Origin: a virus
Virus record (IMG/VR): IMGVR_UViG_3300047287_000420
Span: 20,286 to 84,285 of that record
DNA length: 64,000 bases
Reading direction: 5' to 3' (one strand)
Position numbers and translations under genes: made by a program. The notes under the pieces were generated by a model, which saw nothing but the letters and a program-made list of their open reading frames with translations, searched no databases and had not been told where the DNA came from. Shown here piece by piece: positions 14,750 through 22,059 of the stretch (within the stretch, counting starts at the first letter, position 1; the number at the start of each line of letters is the position of its first letter).

Positions 14750-16639
14750 ATGCAGATCCGTTACATCACAAGCAACAGCGAGTACCAGAAAGCTCTTGGG
14801 GAACTGCAGCTGATCCCCAAGGTATGCCTGGATTTGGAAACAACCGGCTTGGACTCACACGTGGCTAAAGCTCGGTTGCTTCAGCTGTGTACGACAGAGA
14901 ATATCGAAAGAACGGTGTACGTTCTTGATCTCTTCAAAATCACTGATACCAGTGGGCTGAAGGAATTTATTGAAAGCCGGGAGATGATTCTCGGCCACAA
15001 CTTAAATTTCGATTTTCAGTTTCTGCTGTCTCTCGGCATCGACTATCAAGGAAAGGTATTCGATACTTATGTAGCTGAGCGTTGTTTGCGGGCTGGTTTT
15101 AAGGAAAAGAAAGTTAGCCCGAAACTTCAGAAGCCATATTTCGATGACGTTAGCTGCTCACTGAAGGCTGTTGTTGAGAGACGACTCGAGATTGAAATTA
15201 GTAAAGAACAACAGGTTTCTGACTGGAGCAAACCTGATTTAGACATAGAGCAACTCGAATACGCAGCAAAGGACGTTGATCTCCTCCCCACGATCGCTGC
15301 GGATCAACTTAAAGAGCTAGCAGAAGAAGCTCTGCTCGATGTCTACTCGCTGGAATCTAAGTGCGTACGCCCCGTGGCACTGATGTGTCACAAAGGATTC
15401 AACGTAGATGTTACTAAGTTAGTAGCCCTAAAGCATACGATTGAGAAAAAGCTAGATGAAGTTACTCTAGAATTCTGCACTAAGCTTGACGACGCACTAC
15501 CAGAGGATCTAAAGCTACCCAGGAGAACCGATGGATCACTGGCAATTGGAAAAAACCTACGCAAAGAGTTCAACCCCGGATCCGGTGTCCAATGCACAAA
15601 GTGTTTCGAAGCACTTGGCATTGCACTTCCAACAAATCCAGGAACAGGAAAGAGCACTCTTAATCAGATCCAGCTCGCGGAATTTGATTCGGATGACCCG
15701 CTCCTAAACCTCTACCGAAAGCGCACAAAAATCGAAACTCAACTCGAACACGCAGAAAAACTAATCGCAAATATCAACCCTATAACACACAGAATTCACT
15801 CAGGTTATAACCAGTACGGAGCAAACTCCGGAAGATTCACTTCAAGCGGAGCTAAGAAAACAGCGGCCAAGAAAGTTAAAAGTCAGTTTGCGATCAACGC
15901 TCAACAGATTCCGAGAGACAAAGAGTTTCGGGAATGTTTCGTAGCCACGCCTGGTTACAAGCTGATCATCTGTGACTTCAGTCAGATTGAGTTACGCCTC
16001 GGTGCGGAGCTGATCGGAATCCCTCAGATGATTGAGGCATTTAAACAAGGTCATGATCTCCATACAGTTACCGCTAGTTTGATCTACAACATACCTCTAG
16101 AAGAAGTTCAGAAGAACCAGCGACAAGAAGGTAAAACGCTTAACTTTGCGTTGCTATACGGTATGGGCTTCCGTAAGTACAAAACATACGCAGCTCAAAG
16201 CGGGAAGATCATTTCCCTGTCTGAGGCAAAAGTAGCTCACACAGCGTTCCACAACGCATACCCACGCCTAAGGCAGTGGCACCGAGAGCGTGCTGCCATG
16301 GTCGAAGATGGGTGGACTTTCGTAAGAACTCCGTTAGGTCGCAGGCGTCTGCTTTCTTACTCAGATGCAACCATGACTGCCTGTGCCAATACGCTTATAC
16401 AAGGTGCCGGTGCTGATATCCTTAAGCTGTCGTTAGCCAAGCTCAACCCTTATCTGTGCGATGAAGCTTACTTAGTTGCCTGTGTCCACGATGAAATCGT
16501 TCTAGAGGCTGCAGAAACAAAAGTTGAGTACTACAAGGAAGTACTTGAGCGCTGTATGAAAGAAGCCGCTGAAACGATTTTAAAAGAGGTACCAGCTAAA
16601 GCAGACGCTAGCTACGGAGACACCTGGTCTGAAAAATGA
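14750..16639 (+). CDS. Family A DNA polymerase with 3'-5' exonuclease
   Basis: 629 residues from ATG 14750; an in-frame extension upstream runs through the previous gene and the terminator and is rejected. Exonuclease motifs of the DEDD type: CLDLETTGLD near residue 26, LGHNLNFDFQFLL near 84, and EYAAKDVDLL near 165. Polymerase motifs: A in DFSQIELRLG near 407, B in KTLNFALLYG near 461, and C in CVHDEIVLE near 579. There is no 5'-3' exonuclease domain. The residue at the E. coli Phe762 position is Phe. It is the likely replicative polymerase. Confidence 0.95.
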   Translation: MQIRYITSNSEYQKALGELQLIPKVCLDLETTGLDSHVAKARLLQLCTTENIERTVYVLDLFKITDTSGLKEFIESREMILGHNLNFDFQFLLSLGIDYQGKVFDTYVAERCLRAGFKEKKVSPKLQKPYFDDVSCSLKAVVERRLEIEISKEQQVSDWSKPDLDIEQLEYAAKDVDLLPTIAADQLKELAEEALLDVYSLESKCVRPVALMCHKGFNVDVTKLVALKHTIEKKLDEVTLEFCTKLDDALPEDLKLPRRTDGSLAIGKNLRKEFNPGSGVQCTKCFEALGIALPTNPGTGKSTLNQIQLAEFDSDDPLLNLYRKRTKIETQLEHAEKLIANINPITHRIHSGYNQYGANSGRFTSSGAKKTAAKKVKSQFAINAQQIPRDKEFRECFVATPGYKLIICDFSQIELRLGAELIGIPQMIEAFKQGHDLHTVTASLIYNIPLEEVQKNQRQEGKTLNFALLYGMGFRKYKTYAAQSGKIISLSEAKVAHTAFHNAYPRLRQWHRERAAMVEDGWTFVRTPLGRRRLLSYSDATMTACANTLIQGAGADILKLSLAKLNPYLCDEAYLVACVHDEIVLEAAETKVEYYKEVLERCMKEAAETILKEVPAKADASYGDTWSEK

Positions 16640-17532
16640 GTAACACCAAAAAGCGCGAACGTCCCCTCTCACCAAGCAAGCTCAAAATTGGTGATCGAGT
16701 CACATTAGGTATCAAGAACATCACTTGCTACAGTGAGTTCTCTGATCAAAAGCTTAAGGACAAGATCGCTGGCTACGTGAACAACACGCGGCTAGGAACA
16801 GTGAAAGAAGTATTTGTCAAAACAAACAAAAGAGGAGACAGGAGGCATTTCGCTTCGATCCTATGGGATGGAATGAAATCGACCACTGAACACGAACAGA
16901 ATCGCTTGAAAGTCCACGAGGCTTCTGTCGTCGCACAAGAACTAGAGAAGCCAATCAAAGTAGATGTAGCCCCCAAGCAAAGTACAAAGAAGTCGACAAC
17001 TTCTGTGACTATCTTTAACTTGCAAGTGGTTGAGGATAAAGAAGTATTCACCGCAAAAACGGAAAACGGTTACGTCGGTTGTGCCCGTACAACTAACGGA
17101 ATCTGCTTCACGTCTGATGTTTTTTCGAGTGCACTAGAGGCAGCTAACAAAGCACGAAACCTCAAGAGGCTACTGGAAAACCCGACAGAGCAAGATTGTA
17201 AAGAAACCAAAAAAAAGACAAAAGAAACTACAAAATGTGTAGTCAAGAAAACTAATAAAAAGGTAACCTTAAGGTCGAGACTGTACACACTCGACGAGAC
17301 CAAGGCGATGCCGCTCCTGCGTTTCCAAGAAGTGTGGGTAATTATTAAAGACTCGATGTATGTAAGTGAGTGCTTAGATAAGGAAAGGCGCAATTTAGTA
17401 AGTTACACATCAAATAAAGAGAAAGCTATGTACTTCACATGTCACGAAAAAGCTAAAATGACTATGCGTGTTCTGAAGGGTACGGTAGGTCCAGGGTTTG
17501 ACCTCAAGAGGTTCTTTATAGAAAATAAGTAG
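16636..17532 (+). CDS. Hypothetical lysine-rich protein
   Basis: 298 residues, coupled to the polymerase through ATGA. A basic N-terminus, a possible small beta-barrel (KIGDRVTLGIKNITCY and GTVKEVFVKTNKRGDRRHFA), and a lysine/threonine-rich linker around 190-215. Unrecognised. Position suggests a replication accessory role. Its codon use looks more A-rich than its neighbours. Confidence 0.7.
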   Translation: MSNTKKRERPLSPSKLKIGDRVTLGIKNITCYSEFSDQKLKDKIAGYVNNTRLGTVKEVFVKTNKRGDRRHFASILWDGMKSTTEHEQNRLKVHEASVVAQELEKPIKVDVAPKQSTKKSTTSVTIFNLQVVEDKEVFTAKTENGYVGCARTTNGICFTSDVFSSALEAANKARNLKRLLENPTEQDCKETKKKTKETTKCVVKKTNKKVTLRSRLYTLDETKAMPLLRFQEVWVIIKDSMYVSECLDKERRNLVSYTSNKEKAMYFTCHEKAKMTMRVLKGTVGPGFDLKRFFIENK

Positions 17533-17537
17533 AATCT

Positions 17538-17629
17538 AAGGACTGAGGACTCCGTAGATGGCAACCAGATACGCAGGTGATTACTTCGGAATTTCCCTGG
17601 GTAATTCCGGAGGTGCCTCCTCAGTCCTT
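17538..17629 (+). promoter_or_regulatory. Nested inverted repeats across a start codon
   Basis: AAGGACTGAGGA at 17538-17549 is perfectly complementary to TCCTCAGTCCTT at 17618-17629. Inside the loop, CGGAATT (17587-17593) pairs with AATTCCG (17603-17609). The ATG at 17558 lies within the outer loop, so folding could control translation of that gene or mark a processing site. Confidence 0.55.
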
Positions 17630-17821
17630 TTGGATTACTACCCAGAGCTTCGAAACCCAGCAAAGAAGACTGAGGTGACTCCCACGGCGCCTAGGTCTGT
17701 GGGTGGGACAGAGGCCGCAAAGGTATTTACTGGTTTTAAAACCTTTGAAGAGAAGCAGGGACCCAAGGCAGCAGCCCCTGTATTTACAGGTTTCAAAACG
17801 ATCGAGAAGCCAAAGCGGTGA
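17558..17821 (+). CDS. Hypothetical protein with repeated VFTGFKT motif
   Basis: 87 residues. The C-terminal half carries an imperfect repeat: KVFTGFKTFEEKQGPKAA and PVFTGFKTIEKPKR. The 5' part of the gene is inside a nested inverted repeat. Unrecognised; the repeat might be a short peptide that docks onto a partner protein. Confidence 0.6.
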   Translation: MATRYAGDYFGISLGNSGGASSVLLDYYPELRNPAKKTEVTPTAPRSVGGTEAAKVFTGFKTFEEKQGPKAAAPVFTGFKTIEKPKR

Positions 17822-17870
17822 CGCCGAGCGTCTGAACGCTTACGCTTGAGTAGTTATCGGAAAGAGGATA

Positions 17871-18005
17871 GTGAAACTTTTTAAAAAGCTGTTGGAAGGT
17901 CGGTTCGGCAGATGGCTGAATCTTTATCCGATCTTCGCAGCTAACGAGGAGGACCGCAGGCGTATCTTAGAGGCGGCCGACTTCCAGCCAAACGATGTCT
18001 ACTAG
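17871..18005 (+). CDS. Small basic protein (44 aa)
   Basis: GTG 17871 preceded by AAAGAGGATA, a modest Shine-Dalgarno sequence. The product is 44 residues with a basic amphipathic start (KLFKKLLEGRFGRWLNLYP) and an acidic second half. It overlaps the next gene by 11 nt. Function unknown. Confidence 0.55.
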   Translation: MKLFKKLLEGRFGRWLNLYPIFAANEEDRRRILEAADFQPNDVY

Positions 18006-18552
18006 CTATTGCTTGGTACTAGGTAAGGCAGATAGCACTTTAGAGATAGCTTTAGCTGCGAACGACGCTGGCCACGCGCAGGCACAATCCTCCGATATAG
18101 CCAGAGCTCTGCAGGCAGATACATTTGCCCTGACATACAAGAGCGTAAAAGAAAGCAAGTTGTCCTATTTATTCAGGCGGCTGGCTACGAGCGATTTCAA
18201 GCACGAGGAGTGCGATGAGTGGTGGGGCAAGTTTTGCAACAAGTCTCCAGTCATCTATGCCCTGAAACAGAAATATTACGTGCGTCCACTGATCTTAGAT
18301 TACTTGGAAATAAATAAAGATGGTTGTGTAAAACCGTCATGCTCAAACTCATTGTGTGTAAACCCTTACCACAATTCTTACAAAAAAATGAAGGCCTCAA
18401 AACTGGGGGACGCGGACGTGAATTTGGTACTAGCCTTCTCCAGCCAGGGCGTCCCTGCTAGGGAAATCGCCAAGGCGCTCAACGTACATCGCTCAACGAT
18501 TTACCGGACGTTAAACCGTGAACATCTTCACACTCGGGCTCCGCGTCACTGA
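17995..18552 (+). CDS. Zinc-binding, HNH-derived protein with C-terminal HTH
   Basis: 185 residues. Near residue 115-125 the segment GCVKPSCSNSLCVNPYHN has the Cys/Asn/Cys/NPxH frame of HNH homing endonucleases, but the first catalytic His is replaced (KPSC instead of the usual HxC). The C-terminus is a resolvase-type helix-turn-helix (PAREIAKALNVHRSTIYRTL). I infer a sequence-specific DNA-binding protein, perhaps a regulator derived from an HNH enzyme. A relative with the same two parts is at 42953-43642. Confidence 0.75.
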   Translation: MSTSYCLVLGKADSTLEIALAANDAGHAQAQSSDIARALQADTFALTYKSVKESKLSYLFRRLATSDFKHEECDEWWGKFCNKSPVIYALKQKYYVRPLILDYLEINKDGCVKPSCSNSLCVNPYHNSYKKMKASKLGDADVNLVLAFSSQGVPAREIAKALNVHRSTIYRTLNREHLHTRAPRH

Positions 18553-19165
18553 TGGCGCCGACACCGACGAAAACAAAATCACACACGTACTCGCCGAGTC
18601 CCTTCCTTCCAGCGACAAGCGGGTAGCCACAAAGGTCCAGCTTTCAATGAAAGAGGACCATTACGTCGGCAAGATCCTCAAAACTCTCGAAGAAAATCAA
18701 ACGATTCTTGCAATCGGGCCAACCAAGACAACACCGGATGGGGTGCTGCAGATGCAGCCCATGCTGGTTGTCACAGATAAAAACTGGGATGACCTGCTGG
18801 CAGTGAACCTGTTCATCTCCACAGGTGGTCTCGGTCCTGCGACTGAAGAAACTCAGCTCGGGGACAACACAGTTACTAACCGTTCGCTGGCCTGGCAAGA
18901 CGAAAAAGGTGAAACCGCTTGGTTCAAGCTGACAGCTTGGGACAGCCTCTCAACTCAACTTGCCGAACTTGCGCCGGGCACACCGACTATTGCTGTGGGT
19001 CGCGTAAGTACTTCCGAAAAGGAAGATCGCAAGTATCTTAATTACGGTGTAGAGAAAATTCTCTACCTGCCTCGCAGCAAGAAAGCTGCTCCCGCCAAAG
19101 CGGCAGACCCTGATAAAGGTCGCGTCTCTACGGCTGCTCTCGGATCACTGGACTTCTCTCTCTGA
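18518..19165 (+). CDS. Single-stranded DNA-binding-like protein (OB fold)
   Basis: 215 residues from GTG 18518, overlapping the zinc/HTH gene by 35 nt. Residues about 115-185 follow the SSB pattern: TVTNRSLAWQDEKGETAWFK, then LTAWDSLSTQLAELAPGTPT and a closing strand YLNYGVEKILYL. The C-terminus ends in GSLDFSL, like the acidic-hydrophobic tip through which SSBs contact partners. It would coat ssDNA during replication. Confidence 0.75.
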   Translation: MNIFTLGLRVTDGADTDENKITHVLAESLPSSDKRVATKVQLSMKEDHYVGKILKTLEENQTILAIGPTKTTPDGVLQMQPMLVVTDKNWDDLLAVNLFISTGGLGPATEETQLGDNTVTNRSLAWQDEKGETAWFKLTAWDSLSTQLAELAPGTPTIAVGRVSTSEKEDRKYLNYGVEKILYLPRSKKAAPAKAADPDKGRVSTAALGSLDFSL

Positions 19166-19174
19166 TTAACAATC

Positions 19175-20005
19175 ATGGTTTTTATTGCTGGCAAATTTTC
19201 GGCTGATGAAATTCTCTGCCAAATTCCGCCCCACACGCTCCGAATCGATCTTCAAGCACGCCGTTGGAAATCCGATACTGACCCTGATGCGGCCATCACG
19301 GACTCCAACGACAACGGTATACCGATTGAATTCATCCTTCTTGGGTTCACGCCGTATTTCGGCAACCTCGGTATGCGGTCGCACGAAGAGTTTATTCGTA
19401 TTAGTTACATTGGTGTCACACCTTCTCATCGTCTGCTTCCTCCACGCTGCGTATGCACTAGCATCGTCAGCGGTAAATCGAGTCAAAAGAACTTTATCTC
19501 CTACTTCCAGACGCTCTATAACAATCGGATTAACGTTGGTGAGGTAATCACATCGACTAAATTCGTTCAGAAGTCCTTCAATGAGAGGGACCCAATGACG
19601 GGGGCCGATGGAGCCAAGATCAACTACAACGCACTGGAATTCAAAGATCGGCCTGCGCAAACCGACGAAGAGCGCAAGCTCATCGAGGATATTGCAGCGT
19701 GGCTTGATGCTGGCTCAGGAGATCTGGTGGCATCTGCACTACGTTCTTCTATCCCCGGTTCGAATCTGGTTGAGCTTCCTCTGGGAGAAGACCACGCGGC
19801 GATTAAGGAAGCCTTCATAGAGGCGAACCCCAAACGTCTCGAGGGAACAGCGCCTGCGGGTCTTGCGGCTCTGCCAGCTGGTGCAGGTACACCAGGAGCC
19901 AAGCCTGAAGCCGCCGAACCACCGGCTCCCAAAAAGGCAACCGCCAAAAAGGAGCTGACAGAAGAGCAGAAAGCAGCTCTCCAAGCAGCAGGTCTGGACT
20001 TCTAA
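19175..20005 (+). CDS. Hypothetical replication-associated protein with LDF tip
   Basis: 276 residues. N-terminal globular part of unknown family, then a Pro/Ala/Lys-rich linker (about 225-262) and a C-terminal tip EEQKAALQAAGLDF that resembles the ending of the SSB-like protein just upstream. The shared ending suggests that both proteins meet a common partner. Followed by a terminator. Confidence 0.75.
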   Translation: MVFIAGKFSADEILCQIPPHTLRIDLQARRWKSDTDPDAAITDSNDNGIPIEFILLGFTPYFGNLGMRSHEEFIRISYIGVTPSHRLLPPRCVCTSIVSGKSSQKNFISYFQTLYNNRINVGEVITSTKFVQKSFNERDPMTGADGAKINYNALEFKDRPAQTDEERKLIEDIAAWLDAGSGDLVASALRSSIPGSNLVELPLGEDHAAIKEAFIEANPKRLEGTAPAGLAALPAGAGTPGAKPEAAEPPAPKKATAKKELTEEQKAALQAAGLDF

Positions 20006-20034
20006 TGAATTAGTCGTCAAAAGACACCACAAAG

Positions 20035-20061
20035 GGACGCTGCAATAGCGTCCTTTTTTTT
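20035..20061 (+). terminator. Rho-independent terminator
   Basis: GGACGCT-GCAAT-AGCGTCC, a perfect seven-pair stem, followed by eight T. It closes the plus-strand unit. It also lies just beyond the 3' end of the minus-strand nblA-like gene, with CACAAA and TTTGTG flanks that extend the stem, so it may work on both strands. Confidence 0.9.
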
Positions 20062-20065
20062 GTGA

Positions 20066-20299
20066 TCACATGTCTATGAGGTCGCCAAACGATGGTAAAT
20101 AAACACCGTACGCAACACAGTAATCTATGATCTTCTCGAGCAGCTTGCCGCGAATTAGGTAGTTTGCATATACAATCTCAAGAACCTCGCGAGCTTCCTG
20201 CGGGTTCAGCTTTTCAAACCCATCTAGAAACGCACGGTGCGTAAAACTCTGCTCAAGAGTCAAGTGTGATTTAAGTTTATCCAGCAACCCTTTCGACAT
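20066..20299 (-). CDS. nblA: NblA-like phycobilisome degradation protein
   Basis: 77 residues from ATG 20299. The core matches NblA without gaps as I recall the family: LTLEQSFTHRAF corresponds to the usual L-T/S-LEQ-x-F-x4-F, followed at the right distance by EAREVLEIVYANYLIRGKLL where NblA has its second helix with the conserved Leu and Tyr/Arg positions. NblA is an adaptor that brings Clp protease to phycobilisomes. The protein is longer at both ends than host NblA (about 60). It is the only minus-strand gene in the first 26 kb and starts head-to-head with the next gene, sharing CATG. Confidence 0.75.
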   Translation of the reverse strand: MSKGLLDKLKSHLTLEQSFTHRAFLDGFEKLNPQEAREVLEIVYANYLIRGKLLEKIIDYCVAYGVYLPSFGDLIDM

Positions 20300-20834
20300 G
20301 TCCAACTTCTACACCGTTCCTCGTTATATCTTTGATCCTATCGGGAACAGCAATCTGATCGAAGGTGTGGTTTTACTGCCTTGCGACTTCAGTGGGCAGC
20401 TCGAAAAGCAGATCAGAAAGAAAGGAATAACAGATATCAAGTCAAACGATAACGAAGAGAACCTAGTCGATCTCGACTGGTGGGCTACACACAAAAACAG
20501 TGTGGACTGGACGATAGCAATTACGCAAGGTATGAAAGACTACACAAAGTGGATAACAGAGTGTGGACTTCAGATCTCTAGAAAAGGTGTGTGCATCTTA
20601 GATCGTTTAACGTTCTTGGAGCCCACACGGGCACGAGAAGATTTCTTACAAGATTCATCTCTCACAAACATTAAGATCTTGAGTCCCCGGCCTTCATTTC
20701 GTGCCGATGGTACAACTGCAAAAGATCCTGTGACTTCTGCGTGGTTTGTTTTTCAGAAAGCAGGAGCAGCTGCTGTCAATACACAAATAGATTTCGAAGT
20801 AGGCTGGCACCGCCCTCAAGATTTAAAGCTGTGA
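20298..20834 (+). CDS. Methyltransferase-like protein without the catalytic motif
   Basis: 178 residues. The order of parts follows phage adenine-methyltransferase-like proteins: a motif I region (GVVLLPCDFSG near residue 24), a VDW strand, then ILDRLTFLEPTRAREDFL and the late ILSPRPSFRADGTT and SAWFVF. Where active members have NPPF/Y after VDW, this one reads AITQGMKD. It is therefore likely a pseudoenzyme or has another activity. Its ATG overlaps the start of the nblA-like gene on the other strand. Confidence 0.7.
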   Translation: MSNFYTVPRYIFDPIGNSNLIEGVVLLPCDFSGQLEKQIRKKGITDIKSNDNEENLVDLDWWATHKNSVDWTIAITQGMKDYTKWITECGLQISRKGVCILDRLTFLEPTRAREDFLQDSSLTNIKILSPRPSFRADGTTAKDPVTSAWFVFQKAGAAAVNTQIDFEVGWHRPQDLKL

Positions 20835-21151
20835 GCAAGCGTCTGTACAAGCAGCTCGATCATTTAATTGAACTTCAAAAAGAACAGAACATCTTATTAG
20901 ATAAGATCAGTGCGTTGCTTGTGGGTCAGCAGCTTTTAACCGAGTGTGTTGATTACCAGGGCAATGCACGCACCGCAGAAGAGTGTGCAGACATCACTAT
21001 AGAAAGTTTCTCTGCGGCACTTTGCTTAATGTCTGAGCTCGAGCAGCGCAATAGGGACTATCAGTATCAAAAACAAGAATTCTTCCTCGGTGGTGACGAC
21101 GAGGACGATGAAGATGAAGACGAAGGAACTATGATCTCAAGTTCATTCTAA
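20831..21151 (+). CDS. Hypothetical acidic-tailed protein
   Basis: 106 residues from GTG 20831, which overlaps the previous TGA as GTGA. An N-terminal coiled-coil helix (KQLDHLIELQKEQNILLDKI) and a very acidic C-terminal run (DDEDDEDEDEG). Function unknown. Confidence 0.65.
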   Translation: MSKRLYKQLDHLIELQKEQNILLDKISALLVGQQLLTECVDYQGNARTAEECADITIESFSAALCLMSELEQRNRDYQYQKQEFFLGGDDEDDEDEDEGTMISSSF

Positions 21152-21177
21152 GCTGAGAAAGAATTGACACCTTTATT

Positions 21178-21957
21178 GTGTCCGATACACGCGTAACGGT
21201 TAATGGTTTAAGGCACTACGTTTGTAACGGCGTTCCCAAACCTCTACCTTCAGTCACTTCTATTCTCAGCGCTACTCAGACAGAAGCCACGCGGGCAAAG
21301 CTGGCTCACTGGAATGCGTTAAATCCAGGAGCTGCTGATGCAGCTGCTACTAGAGGAACTTGGATTCACAACAGCGTAGAAGATTATTTGAGGGGTCTCC
21401 GAGTAATACCGTCAGAGCAATACAAACCATATTGGGACGGAGTACCAGAACTCTTAGATGACCTTTTAGAAGGTGGTCGAGTGCTGTGGTCTGAGAAACC
21501 TTTTAATCAGCCACGCTGGGCTAGATATGTTGGTGACGACGGTGTCGGTCGTATCCACTATTACGATGAAAAAACAGGGCACGGGTATGCCGGCTGTTGC
21601 GACTTGATCTACATGAACGCAAACGCTGAGATTGTCCTCGCCGACTTCAAGACGAGTAACGGACCTTACTCAGCTAGATTCCCGAACAAAAATCAGAACA
21701 TCGACGAGAGAACTCGAAAGGCTTTGATCTCTGGAGTATTTAAAACAAAGAAGACCAGACTGCAGCTAGCAGCTTATAAAGCAGCCGCAGAAGCTTGCTT
21801 AGGAATTAAAATAAGTAAAACACAAATTATTGTCACTACGGCGATCAAAGAATTCAACACTCAGATATTTACATTTGGAGGCGAAGAAATAGAAAAAGAC
21901 GAAGAAAGTTGGTTCCAAGTTGTCAAACAATACTACGAACTAAACCCGGCAGCGTAG
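21178..21957 (+). CDS. PD-(D/E)XK exonuclease, RecB/Cas4-like
   Basis: 259 residues from GTG 21178. The nuclease core shows G-CCDLIY (Asp about residue 142), VLADFKTS (Asp and Lys about 156-158), and the RecB motif RLQLAAYKAA near 200. The N-terminal part (PSVTSILSATQ) is typical for phage members of this family. It may resect or process DNA ends in replication and recombination. A TTGACA at 21164-21169 precedes it but no good -10 is seen. Confidence 0.85.
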   Translation: MSDTRVTVNGLRHYVCNGVPKPLPSVTSILSATQTEATRAKLAHWNALNPGAADAAATRGTWIHNSVEDYLRGLRVIPSEQYKPYWDGVPELLDDLLEGGRVLWSEKPFNQPRWARYVGDDGVGRIHYYDEKTGHGYAGCCDLIYMNANAEIVLADFKTSNGPYSARFPNKNQNIDERTRKALISGVFKTKKTRLQLAAYKAAAEACLGIKISKTQIIVTTAIKEFNTQIFTFGGEEIEKDEESWFQVVKQYYELNPAA

Positions 21958-22059
21958 AATCAATCGCACCGGAAGGCAGGCGGGCTCTGGGTTCTTCAGC
22001 ATTTCTTCGGTTCCAAAAGCCCCAAACCAGGTCATACTAGAAGCGCTCAGCGACAACCC

